Below are positions 1-5,782 of a stretch of 13,561 nucleotides of DNA, in pieces. The stretch is from JAUSIF01 sp036556265 (lineage in GTDB: Bacteria; Pseudomonadota; Alphaproteobacteria; Rhizobiales; Xanthobacteraceae). Location of the stretch: positions 1-13,561 of the forward strand of contig DATBJU010000127.1 of the NCBI GenBank assembly GCA_036556265.1, read 5' to 3'. Under the pieces are notes generated by a model. It saw only the letters and a list, made by a program, of their open reading frames with translations. It had not been told where the DNA came from and did not search any database. Positions within the stretch are counted from its first letter, which is position 1; the number at the start of each line of letters is the position of its first letter. The position numbers and the translations under genes were made by a program.

Positions 1-282
<282 letters not shown>

Positions 283-310
283 CATTGTCAATGCACATCA
301 GGGATCAGTG

Positions 311-431
311 ATCAGAGGTCAGTAATCAGACTTCGGTCGCTGAAACCGCGCGACGCATCAGAATGACTGGCTTGCTTCTGCACAGATGTTGGAATCTGTA
401 ATCCTCTGATTACTGATTACTGACCTCTGAT
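311..431. repeat. Perfect 19-bp inverted repeat in the 23S-5S spacer
   Basis: The left arm at 311-329 (ATCAGAGGTCAGTAATCAG) is the exact reverse complement of the right arm at 413-431, with 83 bases between them. Each arm is built from short ATCAG/CTGAT iterations, and partial extra copies flank the arms (GATCAGTG at 303-310, TCTGATTACTGATT near 405-418). In the operon transcript the arms would form a long stem between 23S and 5S. This could be an RNase III-type processing stem. The TCAG-rich iteration also looks like small intergenic repeats dispersed in proteobacterial genomes. Which of the two applies cannot be decided from this window. Confidence 0.8.
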
Positions 432-445
432 TCCTGTCTTTGGCC

Positions 446-563
446 GGCCTGGTGGCTGTAGCGAGGTGTCTGAACCCGATCCCATTCCGAACTCGGCCGT
501 TAAACGCCTCCGCGCCGATGATAGTGCGCCTTAAGGTGCGCGAAAGTAGGTCGTTGCCAGGCC
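446..563 (+). rRNA. rrf: 5S ribosomal RNA
   Basis: About 118 nt. Helix I is formed by GGCCTGG (446-452) and CCAGGCC (557-563). The interior carries conserved 5S elements: CGAACTCGGCCGTTAAACGC and GCGCCGATGATAGTG, then the GCGCGAAAGTAGGTCG segment before the 3' strand. The sequence is of alphaproteobacterial type. Helix I is extended outward by an 11-bp perfect precursor stem, 434-444 paired with 565-575 (CTGTCTTTGGC / GCCAAAGACAG). This is probably where the precursor is recognised and trimmed. The gene lies 163 bp after 23S on the same strand, so it is part of the rrn operon, and a strong terminator follows. Confidence 0.97.
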
Positions 564-609
564 TGCCAAAGACAGAAGCAGAAGCCCTATTCACAAACGC
601 AAGACCGAG

Positions 610-648
610 CGCCGCTGCGGAGAAATCCGCGGCGGCGTTTTCGTTTTC
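610..648 (+). terminator. Intrinsic terminator of the rrn operon
   Basis: A 12-bp stem, 610-621 (CGCCGCTGCGGA) with 626-637 (TCCGCGGCGGCG), has one T-G wobble and is closed by a GAAA loop. The T-rich tract TTTTCGTTTTC follows. It lies 47 bases after the end of 5S and is the expected end of the rRNA transcript. Confidence 0.9.
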
Positions 649-650
649 GA

Positions 651-677
651 TTGACTTCTCCGGTCTAGGAATATAAG
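651..677 (+). promoter_or_regulatory. Sigma70-like promoter for the structured RNA locus
   Basis: A good -35 box TTGACT (651-656) is followed by a -10-like TATAAG (672-677) with a 15-bp spacer, slightly shorter than the optimum. It starts right after the rrn terminator. Transcription starting about 7 bases past the -10 would begin near 684, exactly where the first hairpin of the downstream structured region starts (685). That agreement is the main reason for calling it. The short spacer lowers confidence. Confidence 0.5.
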
Positions 678-887
678 CACATGGCGGTTCCCGCGGCAAC
701 ACGTGGCCGCGCGGACCGAGTGGAACGCCGGGAGGTGCCCTCGCCCTACGTCACTGGGCGAGCGCGCCCCGAAAGCGGCAGGTCCGGGTAACCGGACGGG
801 CCGTGGGCGTGCGGCGGGTTCGCCAACCCGTCAAGGGTGCCTCGCAAGCATCCTGGGCGCCTCCCGGCGCTCCGTCCTCGCGTGAGC

Positions 888-913
888 GGGGAGGGAAAAA
901 TGGGAAGGGCGGG
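888..913 (+). other. Canonical G-quadruplex motif
   Basis: Five runs of three or more G lie within 26 bases: 888-891, 893-895, 902-904, 907-909 and 911-913, separated by loops of 1, 6, 2 and 1 bases. This fits the G3+N1-7 rule for a quadruplex on the plus strand or in its transcript. The first two runs overlap the 3' arm of the GTGA-loop hairpin (875-892) and the last two overlap hairpin 908-923, so the folds would be mutually exclusive. Whether it forms in the cell is not shown by sequence. Confidence 0.55.
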
Positions 914-949
914 CCCGGCCGCCTCAAGAACCGGGAGCGAAGCGTTGGC

Positions 950-974
950 TGACCGCGTCCGACACCGCCGGTCA
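950..974. terminator. Possible two-way hairpin between the RNA locus and the dodecin gene
   Basis: The arms TGACCGCG (950-957) and CGCCGGTCA (966-974) pair over 8 bp with one bulged base around an 8-base loop. The hairpin sits just 3' of the dodecin stop codon on the minus strand and at the end of the structured plus-strand region, so it could mark the 3' boundary of both transcripts. Neither side has a clear T tract, so termination here is weakly supported. Confidence 0.3.
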
Positions 975-981
975 TTGAGCG

Positions 982-1182
982 CTAGTCGAGGATGAACGTG
1001 ACTTCCATGCTCACTCGATATTCGGTGATCTTGCCCCTCTCGACCTTGCATTTCTGCGAAATCACCTCGACGCCGGTGATGCCGCGCAGCGTCTTGGCTG
1101 CGCGCTTCATTCCTTCCTCCAAGGCCTGCTGAAAGCCGCTCGGCGACGAGGCGGTGATCTTGCTCACGCGTGCAACTGCCAT
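982..1182 (-). CDS. Dodecin family flavin-binding protein (Trp-less variant)
   Basis: A 66-residue protein, the usual dodecin length. It starts MAVARVSKITASSPSGFQQA and ends in the family-typical YRVSMEVTFILD strand. Dodecins assemble into hollow dodecamers that store or buffer flavins (riboflavin, FMN or FAD) in the cytoplasm. The start at 1182 is chosen because AAAGGGAGGAG lies just upstream and the N-terminus matches the family; a longer reading to 1284 would add an unrelated tail. In many dodecins a Trp in the central strand (motif like GxWV) sandwiches the isoalloxazine rings; here that strand reads GITGVEVISQK, with no Trp anywhere in the protein. Flavin binding may be changed or another ligand used. 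It is transcribed divergently from the FMN-barrel protein at 1320, which may link both to flavin. Confidence 0.9.
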   Translation of the reverse strand: MAVARVSKITASSPSGFQQALEEGMKRAAKTLRGITGVEVISQKCKVERGKITEYRVSMEVTFILD

Positions 1183-1254
1183 GGCGCTCCTCCCTTTGGT
1201 TCGGCGGTCCCACCGTTTTCGCGACGGTGAGCCTAACAGTTTTCCCCCGCGTCG

Positions 1255-1283
1255 TTGCGTGGCGCCATACGGTGCCGTAATCA
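1255..1283 (+). promoter_or_regulatory. Possible promoter with overlapping 12-bp palindrome
   Basis: TTGCGT (1255-1260) and TAATCA (1278-1283) are separated by 17 bp, upstream of the PNPOx-like gene. A perfect palindrome TACGG-TG-CCGTA (1268-1279) fills the end of the spacer and touches the -10 box. A second inverted repeat with the same core, CACCGT (1211-1216) and ACGGTG (1224-1229), lies in the dodecin leader. The shared ACGGTG core in a divergent intergenic region suggests a common repressor or activator site. This is inference from symmetry only. Confidence 0.3.
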
Positions 1284-1319
1284 TCGCTTTGCAAACAACG
1301 AGTTAGGGGTGGGACGGTC

Positions 1320-1745
1320 ATGATTCCTAAAGTCCTGCACGAGCACATCAACACGGCGTTGCCGGAGCACACGTGTCTGGTCGGGACCGTGCTGCCGGAC
1401 GGCTTCGCGCAGATCACGGTGCGCGGCAGCGTGTTCGTTTACGACGACGAGCACGTCGGCATCTGGGAGCGCGGCCGCGGCTCGACCTCGGCGCACATCC
1501 AGGACGGCACGAAGGTGACGATCTTCTTCCGCAAGCGGCCGCTGCGGGAGACACTGTTGCCGAAAGGCGGCGTGGCGCGGTTCTACGGTGTGGCGAAGGT
1601 CTACAAGTCGGGGCCCATACGCGACGAAATCTACAGCCGCATCGTCGAAGGCGAGCAGAAGGCGGACGCGGAGAAGAAGGGATTTGGGGTACTCGTCAAG
1701 ATTGAGCGCGCCGAGGACCTGCACGGCGCGCCGCTCGCGATTTAG
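1320..1745 (+). CDS. Pyridoxamine 5'-phosphate oxidase-like FMN split-barrel protein
   Basis: A 141-residue protein with the pattern of the PNPOx-like split barrel: a short N-terminal helix (residues 1-12), beta strands with CLVGTVLPDGFAQITVRGSV (19-38), a strand ending VTIFFRKR, then GGVARFYGVAKVY and the region YSRIVEGEQ. Members bind FMN or related cofactors at a dimer interface and act as small oxidoreductases or pyridoxine-related enzymes; the substrate cannot be read from the sequence. It is much shorter than true PdxH (over 200 residues) and lacks its C-terminal domain, so it should not be called PdxH. The start is preceded by the purine-rich AGGGGTGGGAC. It is divergent from the dodecin gene. 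A small inverted repeat TGACA/TGTCA (1785-1799) follows but has no T tract. Confidence 0.75.
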   Translation: MIPKVLHEHINTALPEHTCLVGTVLPDGFAQITVRGSVFVYDDEHVGIWERGRGSTSAHIQDGTKVTIFFRKRPLRETLLPKGGVARFYGVAKVYKSGPIRDEIYSRIVEGEQKADAEKKGFGVLVKIERAEDLHGAPLAI

Positions 1746-1854
1746 TGTGCTCCGTTCGGAATGAGCGGGGGGCGATCGTGCTGGTGACAACTCGTGTCAG
1801 TAGCGGCCGCCGCAGATAATTGAAACCGGAGAGAGGTACCCATAGGTAGCTGGC

Positions 1855-2403
1855 ATGCCTTCCATCCACTTCGCCACCTTCGACACCGCAATCGGCCCGT
1901 GCGGCATCGCATGGGGCGAGCGGGGCGTAGTGGGTGTGCAGCTGCCGGGAAAGGACAAGGCCGCGACCAGGGCGCGGCTGCGCCGGCGGCATCCCGGTGC
2001 CGCAGAGAGTGAACCTCCGCTGTCGGTTCGGCAGGCAATCGATGAGATCGTTGCACTGCTGCGCGGCGAGCGGCGCGATCTTTGCGCGATCAGGCTCGAC
2101 ATGGAGCACGTGCAGCCGTTCGAGCGGCGCGTGTATGAACTCGCGCGTGCGATCCCACCGGGACAGATCACGACGTACGGTGAGCTCGCGAAGCGTCTCG
2201 GCGATCCGTCCGCGGCGCAAGCGGTCGGCGCGGCGATGGGACGGAATCCGTTTCCAATCGTGGTGCCGTGCCACCGTGTAGTCGGCGCGGGCACGAGGCT
2301 CGGCGGCTTCTCGGCGCCAGGCGGCGTCAAGACCAAACGGCGCATGCTCGCGATCGAAGGGTCGCCCGCGGCCGGAACGCCGGATCTCTTCGAGATGAAC
2401 TGA
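1855..2403 (+). CDS. ogt: Methylated-DNA--[protein]-cysteine S-methyltransferase
   Basis: A 182-residue protein. The C-terminal domain carries the helix-turn-helix region (PPGQITTYGELAKRLGDPSA, 101-120) and the active-site motif IVVPCHRVV with acceptor Cys139. It also has the NPFP segment at 131-134 and the GGFSAPGGVKTKRRML substrate-pocket region. The protein transfers alkyl groups from O6-alkylguanine or O4-alkylthymine in DNA to its own Cys in a single-turnover suicide reaction. The N-terminal part (1-90) is the usual ribonuclease-H-like domain. Length and layout are closest to Ogt-type enzymes, without the Ada N-terminal Cys69-type domain. The start codon has only a weak upstream GAGAGG about 20 bases away, so the start is less certain than the family. 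It converges with the hydrolase gene; the two stop codons are 2 bp apart. Confidence 0.93.
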   Translation: MPSIHFATFDTAIGPCGIAWGERGVVGVQLPGKDKAATRARLRRRHPGAAESEPPLSVRQAIDEIVALLRGERRDLCAIRLDMEHVQPFERRVYELARAIPPGQITTYGELAKRLGDPSAAQAVGAAMGRNPFPIVVPCHRVVGAGTRLGGFSAPGGVKTKRRMLAIEGSPAAGTPDLFEMN

Positions 2404-2405
2404 AA

Positions 2406-3488
2406 CTAGTTGCGCCGGTACTCGGGCAGGCGGTTCAGCAAATCGGTGATCGGGTTGCTGCCCCAGGCGCGATTGGCGAAGTCGGCGTGATTGTCGTCCG
2501 CGCCGCCGGCAAGGAACGTGACGCTGCCAGGCCGCAATCGCTCGCCGAGCGCGCTGGAGACCGGTAGGCGTTCGGAGAGGATTCGTCGCAGCTCGAGATT
2601 GCGCGCGCGGGTGGAGCCGAGATAGGCGCTGACAAAGAACGTATTGCGATTGGTCGTGATCCATCGCTCGTACTTGTCGAGCTCGCCGTAGAGCGCGTCG
2701 AGCAGCACGACGCCGCGCACGCGGTTGTTGGCGCCGCCGTGATGGAGGCTCCATGCGGTCGCGAGATAGCCGCCGCTGTACGCTACGAGCACGACCGGCA
2801 TGCGATCGAAGGTCCGCGTGGCGCCGGGAACGCCGGACAGCAACCCGAGCTGCTCGGCCGCCTCGTTGAGGAATTGCGCGAACAAGCCCTGCTCCCAGAA
2901 GATTCCCGCGCTCGAGTCGGCCGCCTTCACAGCCATCTGCGGCGCGATGAGGACGGCATTCGCGTTGGAACCGGAGATCTGCTCCGCGATCCGTTGCCGG
3001 TCGCGCACGTCGCGGTCGACTGCCGCACCGTGGCCGTGGAAGAAGACGATGATGATGCCGGGACGCTTGAGGTCGAAGCCCTCGGGGATGTGCACGAGCA
3101 CCCTCTGGTCGCTGTAGGTTTCGTCCTCCCAGTAGACGCGTCCACGTGCACCGGCGTGGCCGCGTCGGCCGGTTTCGTCGACGTTGATGAACGGGCGTCC
3201 GGTGGCGGGATTGATGCCTTCGTAGGGGAAGGGGGAAAGCTCGAACTCGACGAGCCGCGTCCGCGTCTGCTTCACCACCGAGGATACTTCGGGTGCCGGA
3301 CGCGGGCGGGGCAGAGGCGCCGGAGCGGGGGTTACCTGGCGGCGTTCCTGCGCGGCCGCCTGCCGGTCGACACCGATGCTCTGGGGCAACACCACTGCGG
3401 CAATGCATGCCGCAACCGCAACGGTCAGCCGCCGCGGCCTCAACCCGGTCCGGAACGGGCGAGGGTTTCGCCCCATGATTCGAGCCAT
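2406..3488 (-). CDS. Exported alpha/beta-hydrolase fold protein
   Basis: About 360 residues from the start at 3488, preceded by AAGGTCAGGAT; an in-frame start at 3545 would add 19 residues in front of the signal sequence. From 3488 the N-terminus is Arg-rich, then hydrophobic (TVAVAACIAAVVL) and ends in AAAQE, a good Sec signal peptide. A Pro-rich linker (VTPAPAPLPRPRPAPE) follows. The mature part shows the hydrolase pattern: oxyanion-loop strand IIIVFFHGHG, nucleophile elbow VLVAYSGGY (Ser238), then candidate acid Asp264 in LLDALYG and candidate His334 in ADDNHADF. The elbow is AxSxG rather than the common GxSxG. Substrate is unknown; an esterase- or peptidase-like periplasmic role is inferred. 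It converges on the alkyltransferase gene and diverges from the secreted protein at 3717. Confidence 0.75.
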   Translation of the reverse strand: MARIMGRNPRPFRTGLRPRRLTVAVAACIAAVVLPQSIGVDRQAAAQERRQVTPAPAPLPRPRPAPEVSSVVKQTRTRLVEFELSPFPYEGINPATGRPFINVDETGRRGHAGARGRVYWEDETYSDQRVLVHIPEGFDLKRPGIIIVFFHGHGAAVDRDVRDRQRIAEQISGSNANAVLIAPQMAVKAADSSAGIFWEQGLFAQFLNEAAEQLGLLSGVPGATRTFDRMPVVLVAYSGGYLATAWSLHHGGANNRVRGVVLLDALYGELDKYERWITTNRNTFFVSAYLGSTRARNLELRRILSERLPVSSALGERLRPGSVTFLAGGADDNHADFANRAWGSNPITDLLNRLPEYRRN

Positions 3489-3716
3489 ATCCTGACCTTG
3501 GCCCGCCCCGTTGCCCACCTTGCCAGCGAATCGTCCGGCGTTCACCTAGAATTGAATCGCGACCAGACCATGGTAAAGGAGGCGGCGAGGCGGGGAGAGG
3601 TCGCTGGCGAGTCGGTGCGGCGCTGGGGTGGGCGCCTGCCGGCGGATCGGCCGGCCAACCCGAGTACTTCCCTGGATGCCTGCTTTCAGAGGAGCGCCCC
3701 GGAGGCGCTGAAACAG

Positions 3717-4823
3717 ATGCTGCGTACCTGGAAGGCCGCCGTTTTTCTTGCCCTGATGGCCGTGCTGGCCGTCCCGCAGCCCACCCTTGCCCAAGGCCCC
3801 GCGAGCGCGGACGACGCCGCAAAGTTCCTGGCCGGAATGCAACCCGCGGCCGAGTCGGAGATCGCGAGGTACACGCGCGACCCCAACTGGCAGCAGCACG
3901 CGCGCTATTTCGACAGCGCGTGGGACAAGCTCAACGCACAGCAGCTTTCCAAAGTGCGCGCCTGGTCCGATGAAAATCTCAAGCAGACGCGCTCGACGCT
4001 CTTCTACACCTTCAGCGGGCCGGACTTCATCTATGCGGATGCGTTCTTCCCGCGCGCGTCGACCTACATCCTGGTCGGGCTCGAGCCGGTCGGTCCGATC
4101 CCGGCGATCAACGAGCGCACGCGCCATTCGTTGCCGTATCTGCGCGCGTCGCTCAACACGATCCTGAACATCAGCTACTTCATCACGTCCGACATGGGCA
4201 GCAGGCTGCACCAAGGCGAGCTGCGGGGGACGCTGCCGATTCTGTACATCTTCCTTGCCCGCTCGGGAAAAACCATCCGTGAGGTGACGCTCGTCCGCTT
4301 CGACAAGGAAGGCAACGTGCAGCCGACGGATCAGCGCGCAGCCTTCGTCACGAATTCCGGCGTGAAGATCGCGTTCACAGACAAGGGCGGCCGCCAACAG
4401 ACGCTCTACTATTTCAGCACCGATCTTTCCGACTCCGGCGTGAACCACAGCGGGTTCCTCAAGTTCGCGGAGAAATTCGCGCCAGGCGACGCGCTCGTGA
4501 AGAGCGCATCCTATCTGCTGCACGGCGGAAACTTCTCGCGCACGCGCAAGTTCCTGCTCGACCACAGCCAATCGATTGTGCAGGACGACACGGGAATTCC
4601 CCTCGCGCAGTTCAAGCGCGAGGAATGGGACCTGAAACCGTTCGGCGCCTACCTTGGCCCAATTCCAATCTTTCAGGGCATGTACCAGCCGCTCCTTGCG
4701 CAGCTGTTCAAACAGAACCGACCGCCAAAGCTCGAGTTCGGAATCGGCTATCGCTTCCGCGGCTTCGATTCGAATTTGCTGCTCGCGGTGCGAAGGAACA
4801 CGGTCGCGGCGCAGGATCAGTAA
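3717..4823 (+). CDS. Secreted protein of unknown function
   Basis: A 368-residue protein. ATG 3717 is chosen because the protein then begins with a clear Sec signal peptide (MLRTWKAAVF then LALMAVLAV, cleavage after TLAQ) and GGAGG lies 11-15 bases upstream. The same frame is open much further upstream (to 2739), but that extension runs antisense through the hydrolase gene. The mature protein has an Ala-rich helical start, then an aromatic beta-rich body with FYTFSGPDFIYADAFFP, STYILVGLEPVGPIP and GTLPILYIFLARSG, and a repeated DSG/SGF segment. No catalytic motif is obvious. It has one short mid-sequence hydrophobic run but no strong transmembrane segment after the signal. I do not recognise the family. 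The conserved-looking central part suggests a folded periplasmic or exported domain. Confidence 0.75.
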   Translation: MLRTWKAAVFLALMAVLAVPQPTLAQGPASADDAAKFLAGMQPAAESEIARYTRDPNWQQHARYFDSAWDKLNAQQLSKVRAWSDENLKQTRSTLFYTFSGPDFIYADAFFPRASTYILVGLEPVGPIPAINERTRHSLPYLRASLNTILNISYFITSDMGSRLHQGELRGTLPILYIFLARSGKTIREVTLVRFDKEGNVQPTDQRAAFVTNSGVKIAFTDKGGRQQTLYYFSTDLSDSGVNHSGFLKFAEKFAPGDALVKSASYLLHGGNFSRTRKFLLDHSQSIVQDDTGIPLAQFKREEWDLKPFGAYLGPIPIFQGMYQPLLAQLFKQNRPPKLEFGIGYRFRGFDSNLLLAVRRNTVAAQDQ

Positions 4824-4824
4824 C

Positions 4825-5652
4825 CTAGCGTGATCGGGTGGGCGCGCGCGTCGCGTGCCAGGGCGCGGCCTTGTCGGCCGGGTCCGATTCAATCACGTCG
4901 TCGGTTATGCGGCCGCGAAAGCGCTCCGGCTCCTTGCCGCCGAAATCGAGTGCGAATTCGACCCGATCGCCGCGCAGCGTCGCGTTGCGCAAGGGCATGG
5001 TTTGGCCGCCGACGGTGGCATTCCCCTTGATCTCCTGAAATTGTTGCTCGATCGCGAGCGAAAATTCCCGGCCGGCGCTGGTGACATTCCACCGTCCAGC
5101 GGCGCGCGCCGGGACGATCCAGAGATAGATCTCGATGCCCCGCACGTCCATTTGAACGTCGGCGCGCCATCCTCCCATGTTGTAGGATTGCGAGACGATG
5201 CGCGCCCCCGGCTTCAGCTCGTTGAGCAGGCGCGGGCGCAGTCTGAGGTTGACGCTCGGCGGCAAGTAAAGCGTGACGACGGAGGCATCGGTGATCGACG
5301 TCTTGTAGAGGTCCTGCTCGCGAAACGTGACCTTGTCGGCGACGCCGGCCTCCGCGGCCAACCTGCTGGCCAGGCCCACGAGCTCGGGCTTGATCTCGAC
5401 GCCGAGTGCACGCGCACCATGCTTTCTGGCGGCGGTGATCGGGATCCGCCCGTCGCCGGAGCCGAGGTCGATCAGGTAGTCGTGCTCGTTCACCTCCGCG
5501 AGCGCCAGCATGCGCTCCACGATATATTGAGGAGTCGGAACGTAGGGGATGTAGAATTCGAAGCCGTTCTCCTCGAAGCCGCCGCACGCAAGAGCCAGCG
5601 CGAGCGCCGCGCCGATCCTGCCGATGGGGCGAAGTCCAGCTATGCCAAGCAT
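4825..5652 (-). CDS. Exported SAM-dependent methyltransferase, paralog 1
   Basis: A 275-residue protein. The start at 5652 has CGAGGACCAA just upstream and puts a hydrophobic segment (GRIGAALALALACGG, 11-25) at the N-terminus; a reading from 5748 only adds low-complexity residues. Layout: signal or anchor segment, family motif IPYVPTP (35-41), class I Rossmann motif I DLGSGDGR (62-69), acidic GVEIKP (84-89), motif FREQDLY, strand VVTLYLPPSVN (126-135) and a W-rich end YLWIVPA. Residues from about 181 on form a separate beta-rich C-terminal domain (FSLAIEQQFQEIKGNATVGG). The Cys at 23 is not in a good lipobox. It is the most diverged of three paralogs in the window (the others start at 7678 and 10048): MGGW replaces MGDW. 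The fold resembles FAM173/ATPSCKMT-type lysine methyltransferases. Target unknown. Divergent from the amidohydrolase gene. Confidence 0.8.
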   Translation of the reverse strand: MLGIAGLRPIGRIGAALALALACGGFEENGFEFYIPYVPTPQYIVERMLALAEVNEHDYLIDLGSGDGRIPITAARKHGARALGVEIKPELVGLASRLAAEAGVADKVTFREQDLYKTSITDASVVTLYLPPSVNLRLRPRLLNELKPGARIVSQSYNMGGWRADVQMDVRGIEIYLWIVPARAAGRWNVTSAGREFSLAIEQQFQEIKGNATVGGQTMPLRNATLRGDRVEFALDFGGKEPERFRGRITDDVIESDPADKAAPWHATRAPTRSR

Positions 5653-5782
5653 TTGGTCCTCGTTGGCACATGATAGCGGGTCCCAATACCGGGGAAACGA
5701 CGGCGAGGAGGCTGTCGCGCTTGCTTCCAAAGCCGCATTTTGTTTCATGCATTAAGCGATCGAACGATCCCGGAGGTCCCGC

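Larger units (their letters stand above)
684..975 (+). ncRNA. Candidate structured non-coding RNA, family not recognised
   Basis: There is no credible ORF here, but very dense base-pairing potential. A 5' hairpin pairs 685-697 with 706-718 (one mismatch). A closing stem pairs 722-740 with 855-873, 18 of 19 positions including one wobble. Inside it lie hairpins 741-746/756-761; 766-770/775-779 with a GAAA loop and one mismatch; 782-787/792-797 with a GTAA loop; 815-820/825-830; and 835-840/848-853. Outside follow 875-881/886-892 with a GTGA loop and 908-912/919-923. GNRA loops form only when read on the plus strand, and a promoter precedes the first hairpin, so plus-strand transcription is inferred. 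The signatures I know for RNase P, SRP, tmRNA and 6S RNA are absent. The 3' end is uncertain; a hairpin at 950-974 is a plausible boundary. It could also be a long leader or a non-transcribed palindromic region. Confidence 0.5.

Noticed and set aside
681..791. 36-codon ORF starting ATG at 681
   Set aside because: The AGGA upstream is 11 bases away, the product is Arg/Gly/Pro-rich without a family look, and the sequence is better explained by paired RNA.
815..830. tRNA T-arm (GGGTTCGCCAACCC) hinting at a tRNA-like or Y-RNA module
   Set aside because: The loop is CGCC rather than TTCRANY, and no acceptor stem or matching D arm is found nearby.
684..975. RNase P, SRP, tmRNA or 6S RNA identity for the structured region
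   Set aside because: RNase P would need GAGGAAAGTCC and ACAGA-type segments, SRP its GGTCAGG..GGAAGGA loop, tmRNA a tag reading frame and tRNA-like end, and 6S a long single hairpin. None is present; a GGGTAACC-like loop alone is not enough.
2739..3716. Upstream extension of the secreted protein to 2739
   Set aside because: It is antisense to the hydrolase gene and would bury the signal peptide inside the protein. The ATG at 3717 is better.
1696..3822. 708-codon open frame on the minus strand
   Set aside because: It runs antisense or out of frame through the alkyltransferase and hydrolase genes, its product is Arg/Pro/Ala-rich, and it has no domain pattern. It is a GC-rich shadow.
3546..4892. 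448-codon minus-strand frame
   Set aside because: It is antisense to the secreted protein with low-complexity, Arg/Glu-rich translation; no recognised motif.
5578..5592. Lipobox in methyltransferase paralog 1 (ALAC)
   Set aside because: Position -3 is Ala and -2 is Leu, which fits poorly; a plain signal or anchor is as likely.
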